NCBI GenBank assembly: GCA_027475525.1 | Contig: JAMWFC010000033.1 | Span: forward strand, 1 to 64,000 | Origin: Macrolepiota albuminosa | Lineage: Eukaryota; Basidiomycota; Agaricomycetes; Agaricales; Agaricaceae | DNA length: 64,000 nt | Direction: 5' to 3' | The notes under the pieces: model-generated | The model's input: the letters and a program-made list of their open reading frames with translations, nothing else | Told to the model about the DNA's origin: nothing | Database searches by the model: none | Shown: piece after piece, positions 51,346 to 62,726 of the stretch | Layout of the letters: each line of letters opens with the position of its first letter | Numbering within the stretch: the first letter of the stretch is position 1 | Program-made: the position numbers and the translations under genes

Positions 51346-51383
51346 AAACCGAAATAAAAAGACAAAAAAACACACAAGAGGGT

Positions 51384-52528
51384 CTAGGTATTATACTCGT
51401 AGGTCGACGGATATCCAGTATGGTGTGGCTGGTGATGATGCGAGTAAGCACCGGCAGCACCCTGCTGGGCCTGCAGAGCGTGGTACGCCTGTGCCTGCTG
51501 ATGTGCGAGATGGCCGTGGTCATGACCGTGAGCACCGACGTGACCAGGGCTCCTTGGGGAGAACGAAGAGGAGCGAGACGAGTAGTACGACGTTGCAGAG
51601 GTCGGAGTGGGCGAGGGCGTGTACTGCTGGTGGTGGAGGGACGGCATGGCGCCGACGAGGGCGTACGAGGTGTGTGGATGCGGGTGGGAGTGTTGGGGCG
51701 GGGGCTGGGGCGGGGGAGGAGGCGAGGGATAGGCAAAGTGTGTCTGGGAGTGCGAGGCAGAGTAGCCGGCTTGTACAGGCGGAGAGTTGGAGGTCGTGGA
51801 CGAGACTGAAAAGGTGGTCGAGTGTGGACGAGGGGGCGGGGGGTACGAGTCGCCGTTGACGATGGGCTCGGAAGGGGGTTGTTCGTAGGGGGGGGTAGGG
51901 ATAAACCGCGGCAGAGGATGAGGGCAGGCGAGGAGCAGTGGCTGTGCAGGGAAAGGTGGGCTGCCGCTGGATGATGGAGGAACGGAGGACAGCGGGGGAA
52001 GACGCTCAGAAGTGGAGGGACGGGAACCGGGGGCAAAAAAGAATTTTTGGTTGTCCATGTTGTTCTGCCAGGCGGGGTGGAGCTCGTACGGGACGGGCGC
52101 GGGGGTGGGGGCGGGCCGGCGGTAAGTGCGTGCAGACAGCTTGTTGGAAGCCACCAAGGCTGCCTGGAGATTAATGAGATCGCGCATCATGCGCTCGTTC
52201 TGGTCGTGCTTGTCAGCGTGGACGGTCTGTGCGTGCTGGCGGAGATTGTCAAGGCGGGAGAACCGCCTGAAGCAATGGCAGGTAAAAGGACGCTCGCCCG
52301 TGTGCATGCTGTCGTTTGTCAGCGGGGCACAGGCGAGAACCGCCTGAAGCAATGGCAGGTAAAAGGACGCTCGCCCGTGTGCATGCTGTCGTTTGTCAGC
52401 GGGGCACAGGCGGGAGCAGCAACATACCGGAGGTGGCGGGCAAGGTGCTCGTTGCGGGAAAAGACCTTGCAGCAGTCGCCATAGCCACGACACTGAAAAA
52501 TCGTTGGGTGGGGGGGGCGCTTTGGCAT
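51384..52528 (-). CDS. Two-finger C2H2 zinc-finger protein, probable transcription factor
   Basis: Exon 1 is 52528-52428 and exon 2 begins at 52385 after a 42-bp GT-AG intron. With one copy of the 77-bp duplication at 52258-52411 removed, exon 2 runs to a TAG at 51384 and the protein has 341 residues. Finger 1 has C13, C19, H32 and H36 ([20 protein letters not shown]); finger 2 has C44, C46, H59 and H64 ([20 protein letters not shown]), joined by a TGERPF linker. This arrangement, with an extended first Cys pair, is common in fungal nuclear regulators. The rest is Pro/Ser/His-rich and probably disordered, with YPSTYEYNT at the end. With the duplication left in, the frame fails inside finger 2 just after RRFS. 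The intron splits finger 1 from the linker. Confidence 0.88.
52258..52411 (-). repeat. 77-bp exact tandem duplication inside the zinc-finger gene
   Basis: 52258-52334, beginning GAGAACCGCCTGAAGCAATG, is repeated exactly at 52335-52411. It covers the 3' part of the intron and the start of exon 2, and would interrupt the second finger. Removing one copy restores [15 protein letters not shown]. Confidence 0.97.
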
Positions 52529-54451
52529 GAATCCGCAAAAACAAAACGCGCGTGCCTGATCAACGCACAGCGGAGTCTCAATTATCTTCCTTCCGTGGCA
52601 GTGTCGCAGCCCCTGCCGATCGTTTCTAGTATCTCACTGTCAGCAGCACGAGTGTCTAAAGGCAAAAACACCCAAAAGTGATGTTACAGCATACAGCCGA
52701 GCCTAGGTTCTGGCTCCATCAAGTAAGTTTGCAGCAGCAGTACCTTGGTATGTACCCGAACTCGCTGATGTACACTGTGAAGTCATGTACTGCAGTTAAG
52801 TCACGATAATAACGGAACCTATGTACAGTATGGAAAGTAGAATGAACGGATGTAACAGACAACTGCAGTTATCCTACACTTTAAGAGAAAATTTGGGCTG
52901 CAGAATCGGTTTGAAATACAAGTGTACATATATTGTACAAATTTTGATACAGACACAAATACAATGCGGGAAGAACAAAGAGGAGAGGAAAGAACAAAAG
53001 AAAAGGAGAAAGAGGGACGTAACAAGAATATCTCCGAAGGTTCTATCCAAAAAGGGACATTGCACCGACCAGCTCGAGACTTGAGCTTATATCCCGTGAG
53101 CTTCCTGCTCTGTATGCGTTGACGCAGTTATTGAACCTGGCTGGACAACTTCCCAGTCAACGCAGCGCTCGGCCTCTACACGCTGTCTACAACTTCCCAG
53201 TCGACGCACTGCTCGGCCTCTACGCGCTGCTTCTCCATCTGATTGTGGCTTCAGCTGTTGGTCTATGTATGATTTCCCTACCTCCCTCACCTGCATCAGC
53301 CTGTCGGAATCCCGACATATATTGCGGAAATCTATTTTAAGATTCTCGAGATCCTGCTGTAACACCTTGCATTCCTCAGCAAGATTACCGCGTGCATTAC
53401 GTTCCCGGTCGACCGCTGTGGCAGTGGGTTAGGCTAGCTGATGGATCGAACGTGAAGAAGAAAGAGGCGTTAACAAAGAGTAATGGAAGAAGTCGGATCG
53501 GATTGGGAAATGTGATGACGCGACGTAGTCGTGGAGTAACGTTCGTCGTGGCGTCGTAGAAGTTCGTAGACCAGCGACAGTCAAACACCAGTAAGGTACA
53601 AGAGAAACAAGCGTAGCCTAGTACTAGATAGATGCCAGCAGAGAGAGAGTAGCAGCGACAGCACAGTAGTCCAGAATACGAGACCCTAGAGGACTGCGAG
53701 AATAGAGAAGCCGAGAAGTTTGATCAAGCCGGAAAGCGAGCCGAAGCAGACGGAAACCAAGCCGAGTCAGGGAGACCAGAGTTCCGAGTAGCCGAAGACA
53801 ATGCCGAGATAGACAGAAACTGAGCCAAGCCAGACAAAAGCAGAGCTGGGACGAAGAAGTACAGATCTCCGAGAAGCCGAGAAGATCCAAGTACTCTGCC
53901 GAAGACAGCGAGCACGCGGTGTTTGACACCGGATCAGGCGACGAACAAGCCAGAACAGAGCCGAGCAGACGATACTCAAGACCAGACCAGACAGCGACGA
54001 GACACAATTACGAGAAGCGCGAAACAAGCAGAGCTTAAGACCAGGAAATATGGGGTGTAAAAACCTGTCCTATTCCTTCTATCTACATTCCTCTTTATAC
54101 TGTTTCCCCATCGTTTTTCGATCATCCTATTTAAGTTTCGACTACCAGTCGGTCTCAGAATCCAAACCTTAACTCGTCATTTCCCTCGTCCACTCTCCAA
54201 ATAAGCTTCCCGACCGACGGACGGTCTCAGAATAAGGTTTCGATCACCGATCGTCTCCGGACCATTCGATCCTTCCCAAGCTCTCCCTCCCGACATTTCA
54301 CGATGAAGCCCCCTTTTCCTGTCTTTCGTCAAGTCAACCTCCTCTTCCTTCGTTCTGTCGATTTCCCGCGTATCATCCATTATACCTTGTAACTTTAACT
54401 TCCTCGCATAACCCACTTTTTACCATTGATCCATGTACAGTCCTTCCGTCA
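52529..54451. other. Spacer with GA-rich tract and small duplication
   Basis: No gene is supported. Near 53145-53240 a segment CAACTTCCCAGTCRACGCA...CTCGGCCTCTACRCGCTG occurs twice, about 45 bp apart. The minus-strand frame at 53365-53087 begins with a helical stretch (QQDLENLKIDFRNICRDSD) that could be a retroelement gag remnant. 53630-54050 is purine-rich on the + strand with many AAGCCGAGA and CCGAGCAGA words. Confidence 0.5.
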
Positions 54452-54868
54452 CTACCACACCGCCTCAACGAGCTCGCGGTGCATCCTTGTCATCTTGTTT
54501 TGAAGATCATGAATTATTCGATAAAGAGCGGGAATTGGCCCTAATGCGGCTTGTAGAGCTGCAGGATGGGAAGTAGTCGACGAAGGCCCTGGTTGCAGAT
54601 CTGGCGAAGTCGGACCTAGGTGAAGTGGCGGATGCATAAGAGCAGAAGGGCGGGTGAGGACTTGAGGATGTGGATGCTGTTCGGAATAGGTACTACCGTA
54701 GCGTTGTGGTGGAGGCGGGATTATTCTTCCTGAATGGTCATAGAGAATGAACGTCGAATGGGCTTCCTTCAATTACTTGAGAAGCATCGAAGCGTATTGA
54801 GATAACGCACTTACCTTGTCGGATAGATCAGAGCGTCTGCGCTCTTTTGACTGCTCACGGTGGGCCAT
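54452..54868 (-). CDS. Hypothetical 122-aa protein, two exons
   Basis: Exon 1 (54868-54815) encodes MAHREQSKERRRSDLSDK. A 48-bp intron (GTAAGT...TTGAAG) is followed by exon 2 (54766-54452), giving EAHSTFILYDHSGRIIPPPP, a Pro/Ser-rich middle and a helical end (IIHDLQNKMTRMHRELVEAV). The spliced frame is 122 residues. The start is charged and the end could form a short coiled coil. I do not recognise the family; a retroelement or transposon accessory protein is possible. The clean splice phase is the main evidence that it is a gene. Confidence 0.45.
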
Positions 54869-56704
54869 GACGGAAGACGGAAGTTTTGAGTCCTAGAGCC
54901 TATTTCGTAACTTAGCAACACTTTAAAATCACGGGAAGAAAAATCGCGCACCACTGGTACCTCCTCTTTGACTTGGTTTGGCTCCCGTTTAGATCCGTTC
55001 TTCACCTGACCCCTGCTACCGAAGCAACGACGGAGCGGCACGAGGGTCGCCTTGGTCCAGCTTGCCAACCCAGTCTTATAGAGATGGAAAGAATCGAAAT
55101 TTCTGAGATGATCGATAATTCGTGCCTTACCACTCTTGCGGTGTCCAGGGTCAAGACATGCGACAGCGTCGTTGCAGGGATTCTCTCCAGCAGACATGTG
55201 TCAGTCTATTTATCGACGGTTTGTGACGACCTTTTTGAATGGGTGTGATATGTTAACACCTTCAAAGTAATTGGAGTGCTTGATTCTGTGTATCATACCG
55301 AGATGGGACAGATAGTTGATTGCTACAACGGGCACTTATATCATTTATGTCACAATCTTATCATCTAAATTCCAGCTGTCAAAATCACTGCTCATCATTC
55401 ATGGAATTCCTTTCCCCTGTCTTGTTTAGCCTAGCCTGGCTATACAAACGTTTTCTACAAGTCAAACGTGCATGCTGCCTTCGCCAACCTCCTTCCGAGT
55501 TCATTGTTGTGATCCGTATGGTCAGTCGACCATTTTCAAACCTTCTATAACTCGCAATTCTCCTACTGAACTTTTCGAGCAATTTTAGTGCTTGCCTCAT
55601 TGTCAGTTCAGGCCTACCTTCCGTCAGACGACTAAATCCTCACCGATGCAATGTTTTTCCCTTTCCATCCTTTCAGGCCTGAGTTGGATAGAGACTCCCT
55701 GATGCCGCGTGCGGCATTCTGGATGTCGCACCTATTCACGGCCTTTTGAAATACACCGTGACTGTCACTCAATGCTGGTGATAATGACTTTGTATTCGCC
55801 CAGAGCTTCCTCATTGATCCCTGGGTCTTGCTCCACGCCTAAAGAATACGACCATTCATTCTGCTTTGAATTAGTAATCTCCATTGCAAACAAATGGAAG
55901 CGATTCGGCTTTGAGATATCAATACCCTATCTGATTGTGAGTTTCCTTTAGGAGTAAGGGGACAATGAATGCACGGCTTGAGCTTGTCGATGACATTCAA
56001 AGTCATCGCCACATGTGTGTAAGATTTTTTCCACCGCCTCGGTATGTCAAATTTATGTCACCGGTGCTTGTTTAGACATCAACTGGACAGCCTGACTAAG
56101 TTACAGCCTCTAACGCTCCAGGTCTTCAATGTTCATCGGTACGGAAAAGAAACAGGTCCCTCTCATGCTTACGACACCGCTGGCCCAGCTATGTCTTTTT
56201 TTTGACCGTTTGTGTTTCAAACCTGAGTGAAAATGTCGAGATAACCCTGATTCTGATTCGTCATCCCTTTGGAAAGGTGGATCTATGACCGTACTTGTCT
56301 GAGGCTTCGGAAAGACACAAGAAGGATGAAGAGTAGTCAAGATTAAATTTTCGTTAAAGCCGTTCGGAAAATGAAGGGAAAAAAACTGCAGCCATGTACA
56401 TCGTATTAGTAGATACAAGTATCCGGAATACGGAATACAAACAACGTAACACAGATGAAGTACAGAACAAGAATTCATAGTCTGTAGAATTACAAACAGT
56501 GGAAAGAAAGAAGAAGTTAGTGAAGAAGTAGACAAAGTGGACGGATCGAAGTGAAAAAAAAAAACTATATGCCTTGAGCGGGCTTGTCCAGATAGCAGTA
56601 CAAGGGTATCATAATTGAGTGCGTGCGTAGAGGATCAAAGTCGGAAACCAATTGTAAACCTTATATCGCAGGATAAGCCTCTTGAATCTGCCGCAGTTGA
56701 TATC
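54869..56704. other. Spacer without recognisable gene
   Basis: Several frames of 70-140 codons on both strands overlap one another (for example 55197-54811 and 56535-56110 on the minus strand) without motifs, splice structure or domain. Nothing else was found. Confidence 0.5.
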
Positions 56705-58913
56705 CTATTTGAAAAAAAGAATTCCAGTATCGCCATCAGTTCTAAGACAAACAATCAACATACTCGTAAAGGTGCTCTTATCAGATTGTGCACGCAATAC
56801 TGCCATCCCGCTTTCTAAAAGGTTCACGAGATCTTCTTCAGTCCCCTCAGCGTTAGCAGACCACACATCTCCTGATGATCGCACGCGATGTAATTCATCA
56901 ATAAAAACATTACATGCAAGCACCAAAAGGGTCTAGATAAACATGGTAGTTACCACTCGAATATGTATTTGAAAACAATTAACTTACGCCCATGAATGAA
57001 TTCATGAGACCAACCTCCATGACGTTAAACCCGTAGAAGGTGACGATGCGTCGAGCTGCTCCCAGACGATATTGCTGCGATGAAGGGTTAATGTAGGAGA
57101 AGTGATTGTGAAGTGTGATTACTGCGGCGTCGGCAAGGGCATGAATAAAAATGAGGGTTCGAGTCCATGGTTGGACAGTCGAGTGAGTAAATGAGGGAAG
57201 ATTAGAACAGAATTTGTCAACGAGTCGAAGAATGGAGTGAAAGCCAGGTGGCAAGTGATAAGGTTGCATGTCTATAATCCAGATAGATAATCATTAGTTA
57301 ATCGAGGGTGCAGTATAAAAGAGCGGCTCAGCATCGATTGACCTGCCAACTCGGCAGATTTGTGGAACAATATAGCAGCTTGAACTTTCAGACAGGTAAA
57401 GTCATGTCCATCTTCAACTATGCCGAGCAGAAAATCGCGTATAGTGTTGTCTCCGCGAAGGTCGGGACTCAGACCCTGAAAAGATGTCGATGACATGCAC
57501 ATATAATCCGGAGACTCTAATACTTCTGAATAATTCAGGATGTCGAATGGCCACGGTGTATCAATTTGAATACCAGGTGCTTCGAATAGTTCACAGACGC
57601 TCATAGGTGATTCCAGAGTCACCATTATACACTTGTGGAGCACCACCACGGCCCAGAATCCATTGATCCGCTCGCCTTCTTCAATGTGACCGCGGGGTAA
57701 GGGTAAAAAGAACGGAGCAGATGCATCGGAGGACAGTCCTAGCACCGGTGAGGGTGTTATAGGATGGGCAGATCTTATCTTATGAAGATCAGCCCCTAGG
57801 GCGAGTGATACTGCAATTCCTGTGTGACATTTGGCCTCAATAAAGCGACCTATACGGAGCAAGTAGTAAGACAAGAGTATTTCGGCCTGTAGAGTGTGAA
57901 GTATGGCATCTGGGTGACTTCCAAATACGCCGGTAGCGGCGTGTTGTAAGGCACGGGAGATAAATGACTGCTCTTCTTGAAGGAGCGCCTCCGACTGTGA
58001 GAGATGAACGCCCCACAGATACACGGTACTAAGTAGAGCAGGCGTTGGACGACATGGATGACCAAAAGAAAGAGGAAGAAGAGTCGCTTCACAAAATCTG
58101 TTAGGATCGAGAAAGAAGCCAAATTCTTGGCAATGTGGTAAAAATATATCGAGGCTGTGGCGACCATGTTGAAGTCGTACTAAGCAAAGAAGTAAAAAAC
58201 TCACAGGCTCTTTATGGTGAGGAATCCGGGTTCCTTGAAAAGCTATCAGCTTTTGAATGGCATACATAGTCATACTTGCTTACGCACCTCTGCACACCGC
58301 AGTGGCGAGCTCGTATCCTGTCCATGTTGGGACGACGAAGAACCATTAGAGCCTACTAAATCAGGTTGGATTCAAGAGCTCCAAAGTTTCTCCACGGCTG
58401 GGTCGAGGGAAGACTTGAAGACGAAGACGCAGGAGGAGACAATGAGTCAGTCGAGCGTGCCTCTATTATCGGTAGCGAGAGCGGTAGTTGCGACACAGAT
58501 TCATGAATTCGGATGTATGGGTCGTGAAGAGCTACGGATGGTGTCGATTCTTCGAGGTGCTCCAATTCGCCCAGGCGTGTTTCCAATCTACTTACTTTGT
58601 CCTCCAGCATCTTTGTTCGTGAACGCCCAGAACTATCGGCATATTCACACAGGTCATCTTTTGGGTGCTTCCGACACGGTCCACATATGGGTTTAACGCC
58701 ATCACATTTCTACAATCAATCAAGTTAACAGTACTATAGAAATCCAGATAGCACATAACTGACTATCTTGAGAAACCTTTTGAAAATTACATTCATTAAA
58801 TCATTGTCTAAGCCAAGTAAGGGAACATACCTGCAGTTCAAACATGCACGGCCTCTTCTCAATGGCTTCGCCGGAGCCCTCGACGCCGCAGAATCCGGAG
58901 ATTCGATGGACAT
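56705..58913 (-). CDS. Zn2Cys6 fungal-specific transcription factor with a 13-nt microexon
   Basis: Exon 1 (58913-58831) starts at the first ATG after an in-frame TAG. A 13-nt microexon (58776-58764) and an exon from 58709 follow. Together they give C24-x2-C27-x6-C34-x6-C41-x2-C44-x8-C53, a perfect Zn2Cys6 domain (RACLNCRFLKIKCDGVKPIC). A leucine/charged coiled coil follows (MLEDKVSRLETRLGELEHLE). An intron near 58420-58355 ending CTGATTTAG keeps the frame. One or two more introns near 58290-58190 are not resolved. The middle region (about 58200-57343) has fungal-trans features such as DIFLPHCQEFGFFLD and LLSTVYLWGVHLSQSEALL. Later exons are 57271-56988 and 56932-56705, via introns 57272-57342 and 56933-56987. 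The protein is expected to bind CGG-type sites in the nucleus; its target pathway is unknown. Confidence 0.85.
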
Positions 58914-60558
58914 CGAGGTCGCGTTTGTGGTGGCCTACGAGGATGGTAATAAAAAGGGATCAGACACGAAGGAAAAGTGGTGGTGGCGTCCACCCTTATA
59001 GCCATTGGGAGGCCAAAGGAGAAGGCGCAGTAACTCGTCATGGCCAGGAAGAATGTACATAGTTTTGCCGATTTGTGGCTATGGTTGGCACAAGGGTACC
59101 TGATGACAATCGATCCGTGGGTAAAATAACTGTGACCCAATACTAGATATCGGGTAAATGTTTACAGTCAAATCTCGTGCACCCCAGTGTGCCTCCTTCT
59201 ACTGTCGGTATGGGTTCCAGCCTACCATCCTCGCCGAATTGGCAACACGATAGCCTTGATGACTCGGGACCTTCACAGCACACTCTTCGATACCTCATTT
59301 AGCAGTCATCAGATTCAGGTGATACCTTCAAGTAATCAAATTCCCTCGGACATAGTGGAACCTTCTTGAACATATGTTTGCCACATTGTGTAGAGAAGCT
59401 CTCTTTATGTAGACTGGTGGCTAAACCAATCACAATTAGGAACTTGATATTTCCAGGATTTCTTTGAGTGTGTGACAGGCTCATCGGTTATGCACATTTT
59501 TATGTTTTGTCCTGTATTGGCCACTTGGAGCATGGCATGTGCCGGTGGCACGAGGCAGTCTCATTGTTCAAAACGTGACTCCGGTCGGCTTGATCCTAGA
59601 TGTGATGGATACATAGCCATCCATAAAACTAAAACTATTCTGACTTGCGGAACCCTCACGTGGTCTTTAAGTCCAAACTCAGCGCTACCAGCATCTCATT
59701 CAACGTTTTTAATAACATGTTACTCACGTACGATCAGAATTCTTATCATCCACCGACAGTTTTCACTCACTGGAACTTTCCATCTGAATGTCATTCATTT
59801 AGTGGCGTAGAGAGTGGCCCTGGGCAGGCATTATGACAAAAGTCCGGTTGATCAGCAGGATTCACCACGCATGGATGATATCGATGAGGCCTATCAATCC
59901 GACCAGGGTTGCAATGATCTCGTGTTACCTACAACTAGAGCACAGTTGAACATATAGAGCATACAGAAAAATCTGAGATGAACTTCGAACATATCAATAA
60001 ACATTGGTTTTACACTCGAGTACGTAGTGCGATCGATCATTTCCGCTATGTACCATGCGTTTGACATTTTCTTCCTGATTATAAAGATGCGAAAGGAAGG
60101 ACCGACTCGTTCACATTGAAACAGAATGTAATTTTACAATCCAAATCCGACCAGTTATATTGTGACAGATTGATTCATCATTGTCCAATATTACCACCTA
60201 TCCCTCGCACTCACCATCATCAGGTCTGAGTAGACTACGAAAAGCTTCTCTAGCCTTTCCTGAGTAAACGACAGTGTATCTCTCCATAGCTAGATATGCA
60301 TTTGAGGTTTTAGCCTCCAGCCTTTCATCCACGTGTCAAAAGGATGCTAAAAATTGATTATCTGGCTTCGGCCGACACTCCTGTATTATAATTCATTTTC
60401 ATATTGTATTATGCAATTGGCTCGCCTTTCTATTTCTACCCATTGGCATAATGAACCCCGGTTTATCGGAAATCCTATACAGTCAAAGATTTTTAGGGCA
60501 CTGATTTCTCTAAAGGGATTGACATGACAATCAAGACATCTAAGTTCCATTTGCGACC
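58914..60558. other. Spacer, possible gene remnant at 59640-59840
   Basis: No intact gene. On the + strand, 59645-59836 reads HVVFKSKLSATSISFNVFNN and HPPTVFTHWNFPSECHSFSG, which looks coding and may be the last piece of a decayed enzyme gene, but I cannot name it. The sequence upstream (59200-59640) has only short broken frames. Confidence 0.35.
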
Positions 60559-61243
60559 AGCCGACCCCGACACTTTGATGCATAATGTGGTATAATTACA
60601 GTAGAATAGTAATGCAATATCTAGTGTAACTTAATGCATTAGTAAGGCAAAAAAAGAATTACTAAAACACGGCAGTACCAAGATTCGAACTTGTGCACCA
60701 CAGACTTGAACACATAGTAATTAATAGCACTAACAATTAAACTAAGTTGCCTCAATAACTCAACAAAAAGAGCGCATGTAGTAAAGGGGAGACAAGCTCC
60801 CCTTTAATAAATATACCTGTCCTAAGCCTTAACCAAACCTCTAACTAACTACCTAACACTAACAAAACCTTAACAACCCTAACCAAGGCCTAACCAGCTA
60901 ACTGGTGTGAGCACTAGACAGGTCTCGCAACAGTATCTATATTTTGTAACTTAGATTATTTTCAATGGCATGGTGGTCTATTGGTTATATTGTTGATTTC
61001 CTGCTTATTTATACAAAAGATCCTCTGTTCAATCTCTTGTTGATGCATTTTTCTGCAATTTAGCAATTGAGTAATGCATCACTGACCGTAAATGCATGAC
61101 TGATGCATTAGTTATGTGTAAGGTTACAGAAAAAATTGCATTACCATCGTGATCCATTAGTTATATCTATGTTACAGGGCAAATTGCATTACTATTTGAC
61201 TATAATTCTACTGTATATTGCATTAGGATGTCGGGGACAGGTG
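60559..61243. mobile_element. ~685-bp non-autonomous TIR element, hAT-like target duplication
   Basis: The left end (AGCCGACCCCGACACTTTGA) and the reverse complement of the right end (CACCTGTCCCCGACATCCTA) share CCCCGACA. Similarity continues inward through TRATGCAATAT, CAGTAGAAT, TAGTAATGCAAT and TGTAAC. The element is flanked by TTGCGACC at 60551-60558 and 61244-61251, an 8-bp direct repeat as made by hAT transposases. There is no coding frame. Exact ends are uncertain by a base because the flank C can be assigned either way. Confidence 0.75.
60671..60751 (-). other. tRNA-like sequence inside the 685-bp element
   Basis: On the minus strand, 81 nt start GGCAACTTAGTTTAATTG and end TACTGCC. 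The segment ACAAGTTCGAATCTTGG would form a T arm with a canonical TTCGAAT loop (B-box), and TTAGTTTAATTGTTAGTG resembles a D arm/A-box. Only four acceptor pairs form, so it is more likely a degenerate tRNA or SINE-head sequence than a working tRNA gene. Confidence 0.4.
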
Positions 61244-61328
61244 TTGCGACCTCACTTTTTCCAAGATGCCCTGAATCCACAGATATCAATCACATCGCAA
61301 ATAAGAAGCGGTGGCGACTTGATATGTA

Positions 61329-62724
61329 CAGTTGCGGACAGCCAAACACGACAATAATAAACAACCTATTTTGGAAGGCTCAGTTCTCATTGAATTCTGT
61401 GTTTTATCATAGAAACATACTATTTGAGGTCTAAAGAGTTGATTTGCACGAGCCGATTTCTGAGAATCGTAGTTGTGAAATTTTCAACCCTCAAAATTTG
61501 GCGGTCCCCGCAAAAAAAATCGGGAAAAATCTGCAAAAGTGCGGAATCGAAAGCTTTTGATCATCTGATCATGAATCCGTAAAAACATTAGGAAATTTCA
61601 GAGTGGTTTGCCTCACAAAAATTCGACAAAGTTAGACCTCACTTTCATCAATGAAGCCTGGCCGACCGCCAAAACAGAAACGCAACATATCAGGGCTTCG
61701 AAATCAAAGGCCTGGGACCAGCTCCCGCGCTGTCAGCCTGCCCACTGATGGATATGGAGACCGACCTTGCCCAAGTCCAGATAGTGACCGATCTTGTGCA
61801 CAATCTTGCGCACCTAGTCCAGAGGATAGTGGTGGTAATGATAGCAATGATGAGTTGATTTGGGAGTCCAAGAGGTTCGTTTTGGATGAAGAGACTATGG
61901 AAGATCTTGGTTCGGATACCGAGATGGAGGAACTGGAAGATGATCAAGACTGGGATAATGAGAATCTCACCGAGAAGCTGATACAGACAGCTTGTGAGCT
62001 GGGAGATGATCCAAATGATGAGGATTGGCTGCCATGAGAGCTCAGGAAGAAAAAGAGAAAGACAACAGGTGTGTCCGACTGTTGCATGGCTCGGATCCTC
62101 AGTCATCAAGAAGACTTTGCTAATCAGATTTCAGAACTTGAAACTTTGATCAAAAGTCGTGGGCACGAATGCATTTTCTTGCCAAAGTTTCACTGTGAGC
62201 TCAATCCAATTGAGATGGTATGTATTCTTACTAAATTAAATTGATCACTGAAAACTCAAGTTGAAGGTACATATAAAGTATTGAGGTTGGGTAAAATACA
62301 GGTATAGAGAAGTCCGAAAGCATACATTTGCTGAGGCAAAAGAAGTGGCAGAGAAGTATCTCAATGCATGCCCAGATATTGTGATACGGCACTTTATAAA
62401 CCGATCTTGGCGGTTTATGAGTGCTTATCGTAAAGGGCTAACTGGCAAAGCAGCTGCATGGGCTGTCAGACAGCAGAAGCAGCATCGTCAGGTTTCCCAG
62501 CATGCTATGATGTCTATTGAAGCTGTCCTTAACTAAATATAAGTAGACTAGGGAGTAAAAAAATCATCAAAAATTTTGGCGGTCCAAAAATGTCGTGGGA
62601 AAAACTTCGGAAGGGTGTTTTTCGACGTATTTCAAGTGCCTGAATTCAGATCTGACCTTGGTTTGGCCGAAAAAATTCCCGCTTTGGAGATACCAAGATT
62701 GTCGTGTTTGGCTGTCCGCAACTG
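61329..62724 (+). mobile_element. Tc1/mariner-like element with perfect 28-bp TIRs, internally deleted
   Basis: The sequence CAGTTGCGGACAGCCAAACA...CGACAAT at 61329-61355 is exactly mirrored at 62698-62724, and both ends are flanked by TA (61327-61328 and 62725-62726), the target site of Tc1/mariner transposons. The element is 1396 bp. A second direct repeat, ATTTTGGCGGTCC, lies near each end (about 61497 and 62571). It encodes only pieces of a transposase. Confidence 0.9.
61651..62536 (+). pseudogene. Truncated DDE transposase of the Tc1-like element
   Basis: The first part (61651-62037, 128 codons) starts MKPGRPPKQKRNISGLRNQR and is acidic towards its stop (NDEDWLP). The second part starts near 62065 with VSDCCMARILSHQEDFANQI and ECIFLPKFHCELNPIEM, the last DDE-domain block with the final acidic residue (E of PIEM). 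An intron-like segment follows, then GWVKYRYREVRKHTF and a C-terminus ending QHAMMSIEAVLN at 62536. The Trp before GWVK is a TGA stop. The central domain with the first two catalytic Asp residues is missing. The copy cannot move without a partner enzyme; its perfect TIRs suggest recent mobilisation in trans. Confidence 0.85.
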
Positions 62725-62726
62725 TA

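Noticed and set aside
53087..54450. Gag-like retroelement gene on the minus strand
   Set aside because: Only a short helical stretch looks coding; no zinc knuckle, protease or reverse transcriptase is present.
60671..60751. Functional tRNA gene
   Set aside because: The acceptor stem pairs at only four positions and the anticodon arm does not fold clearly.
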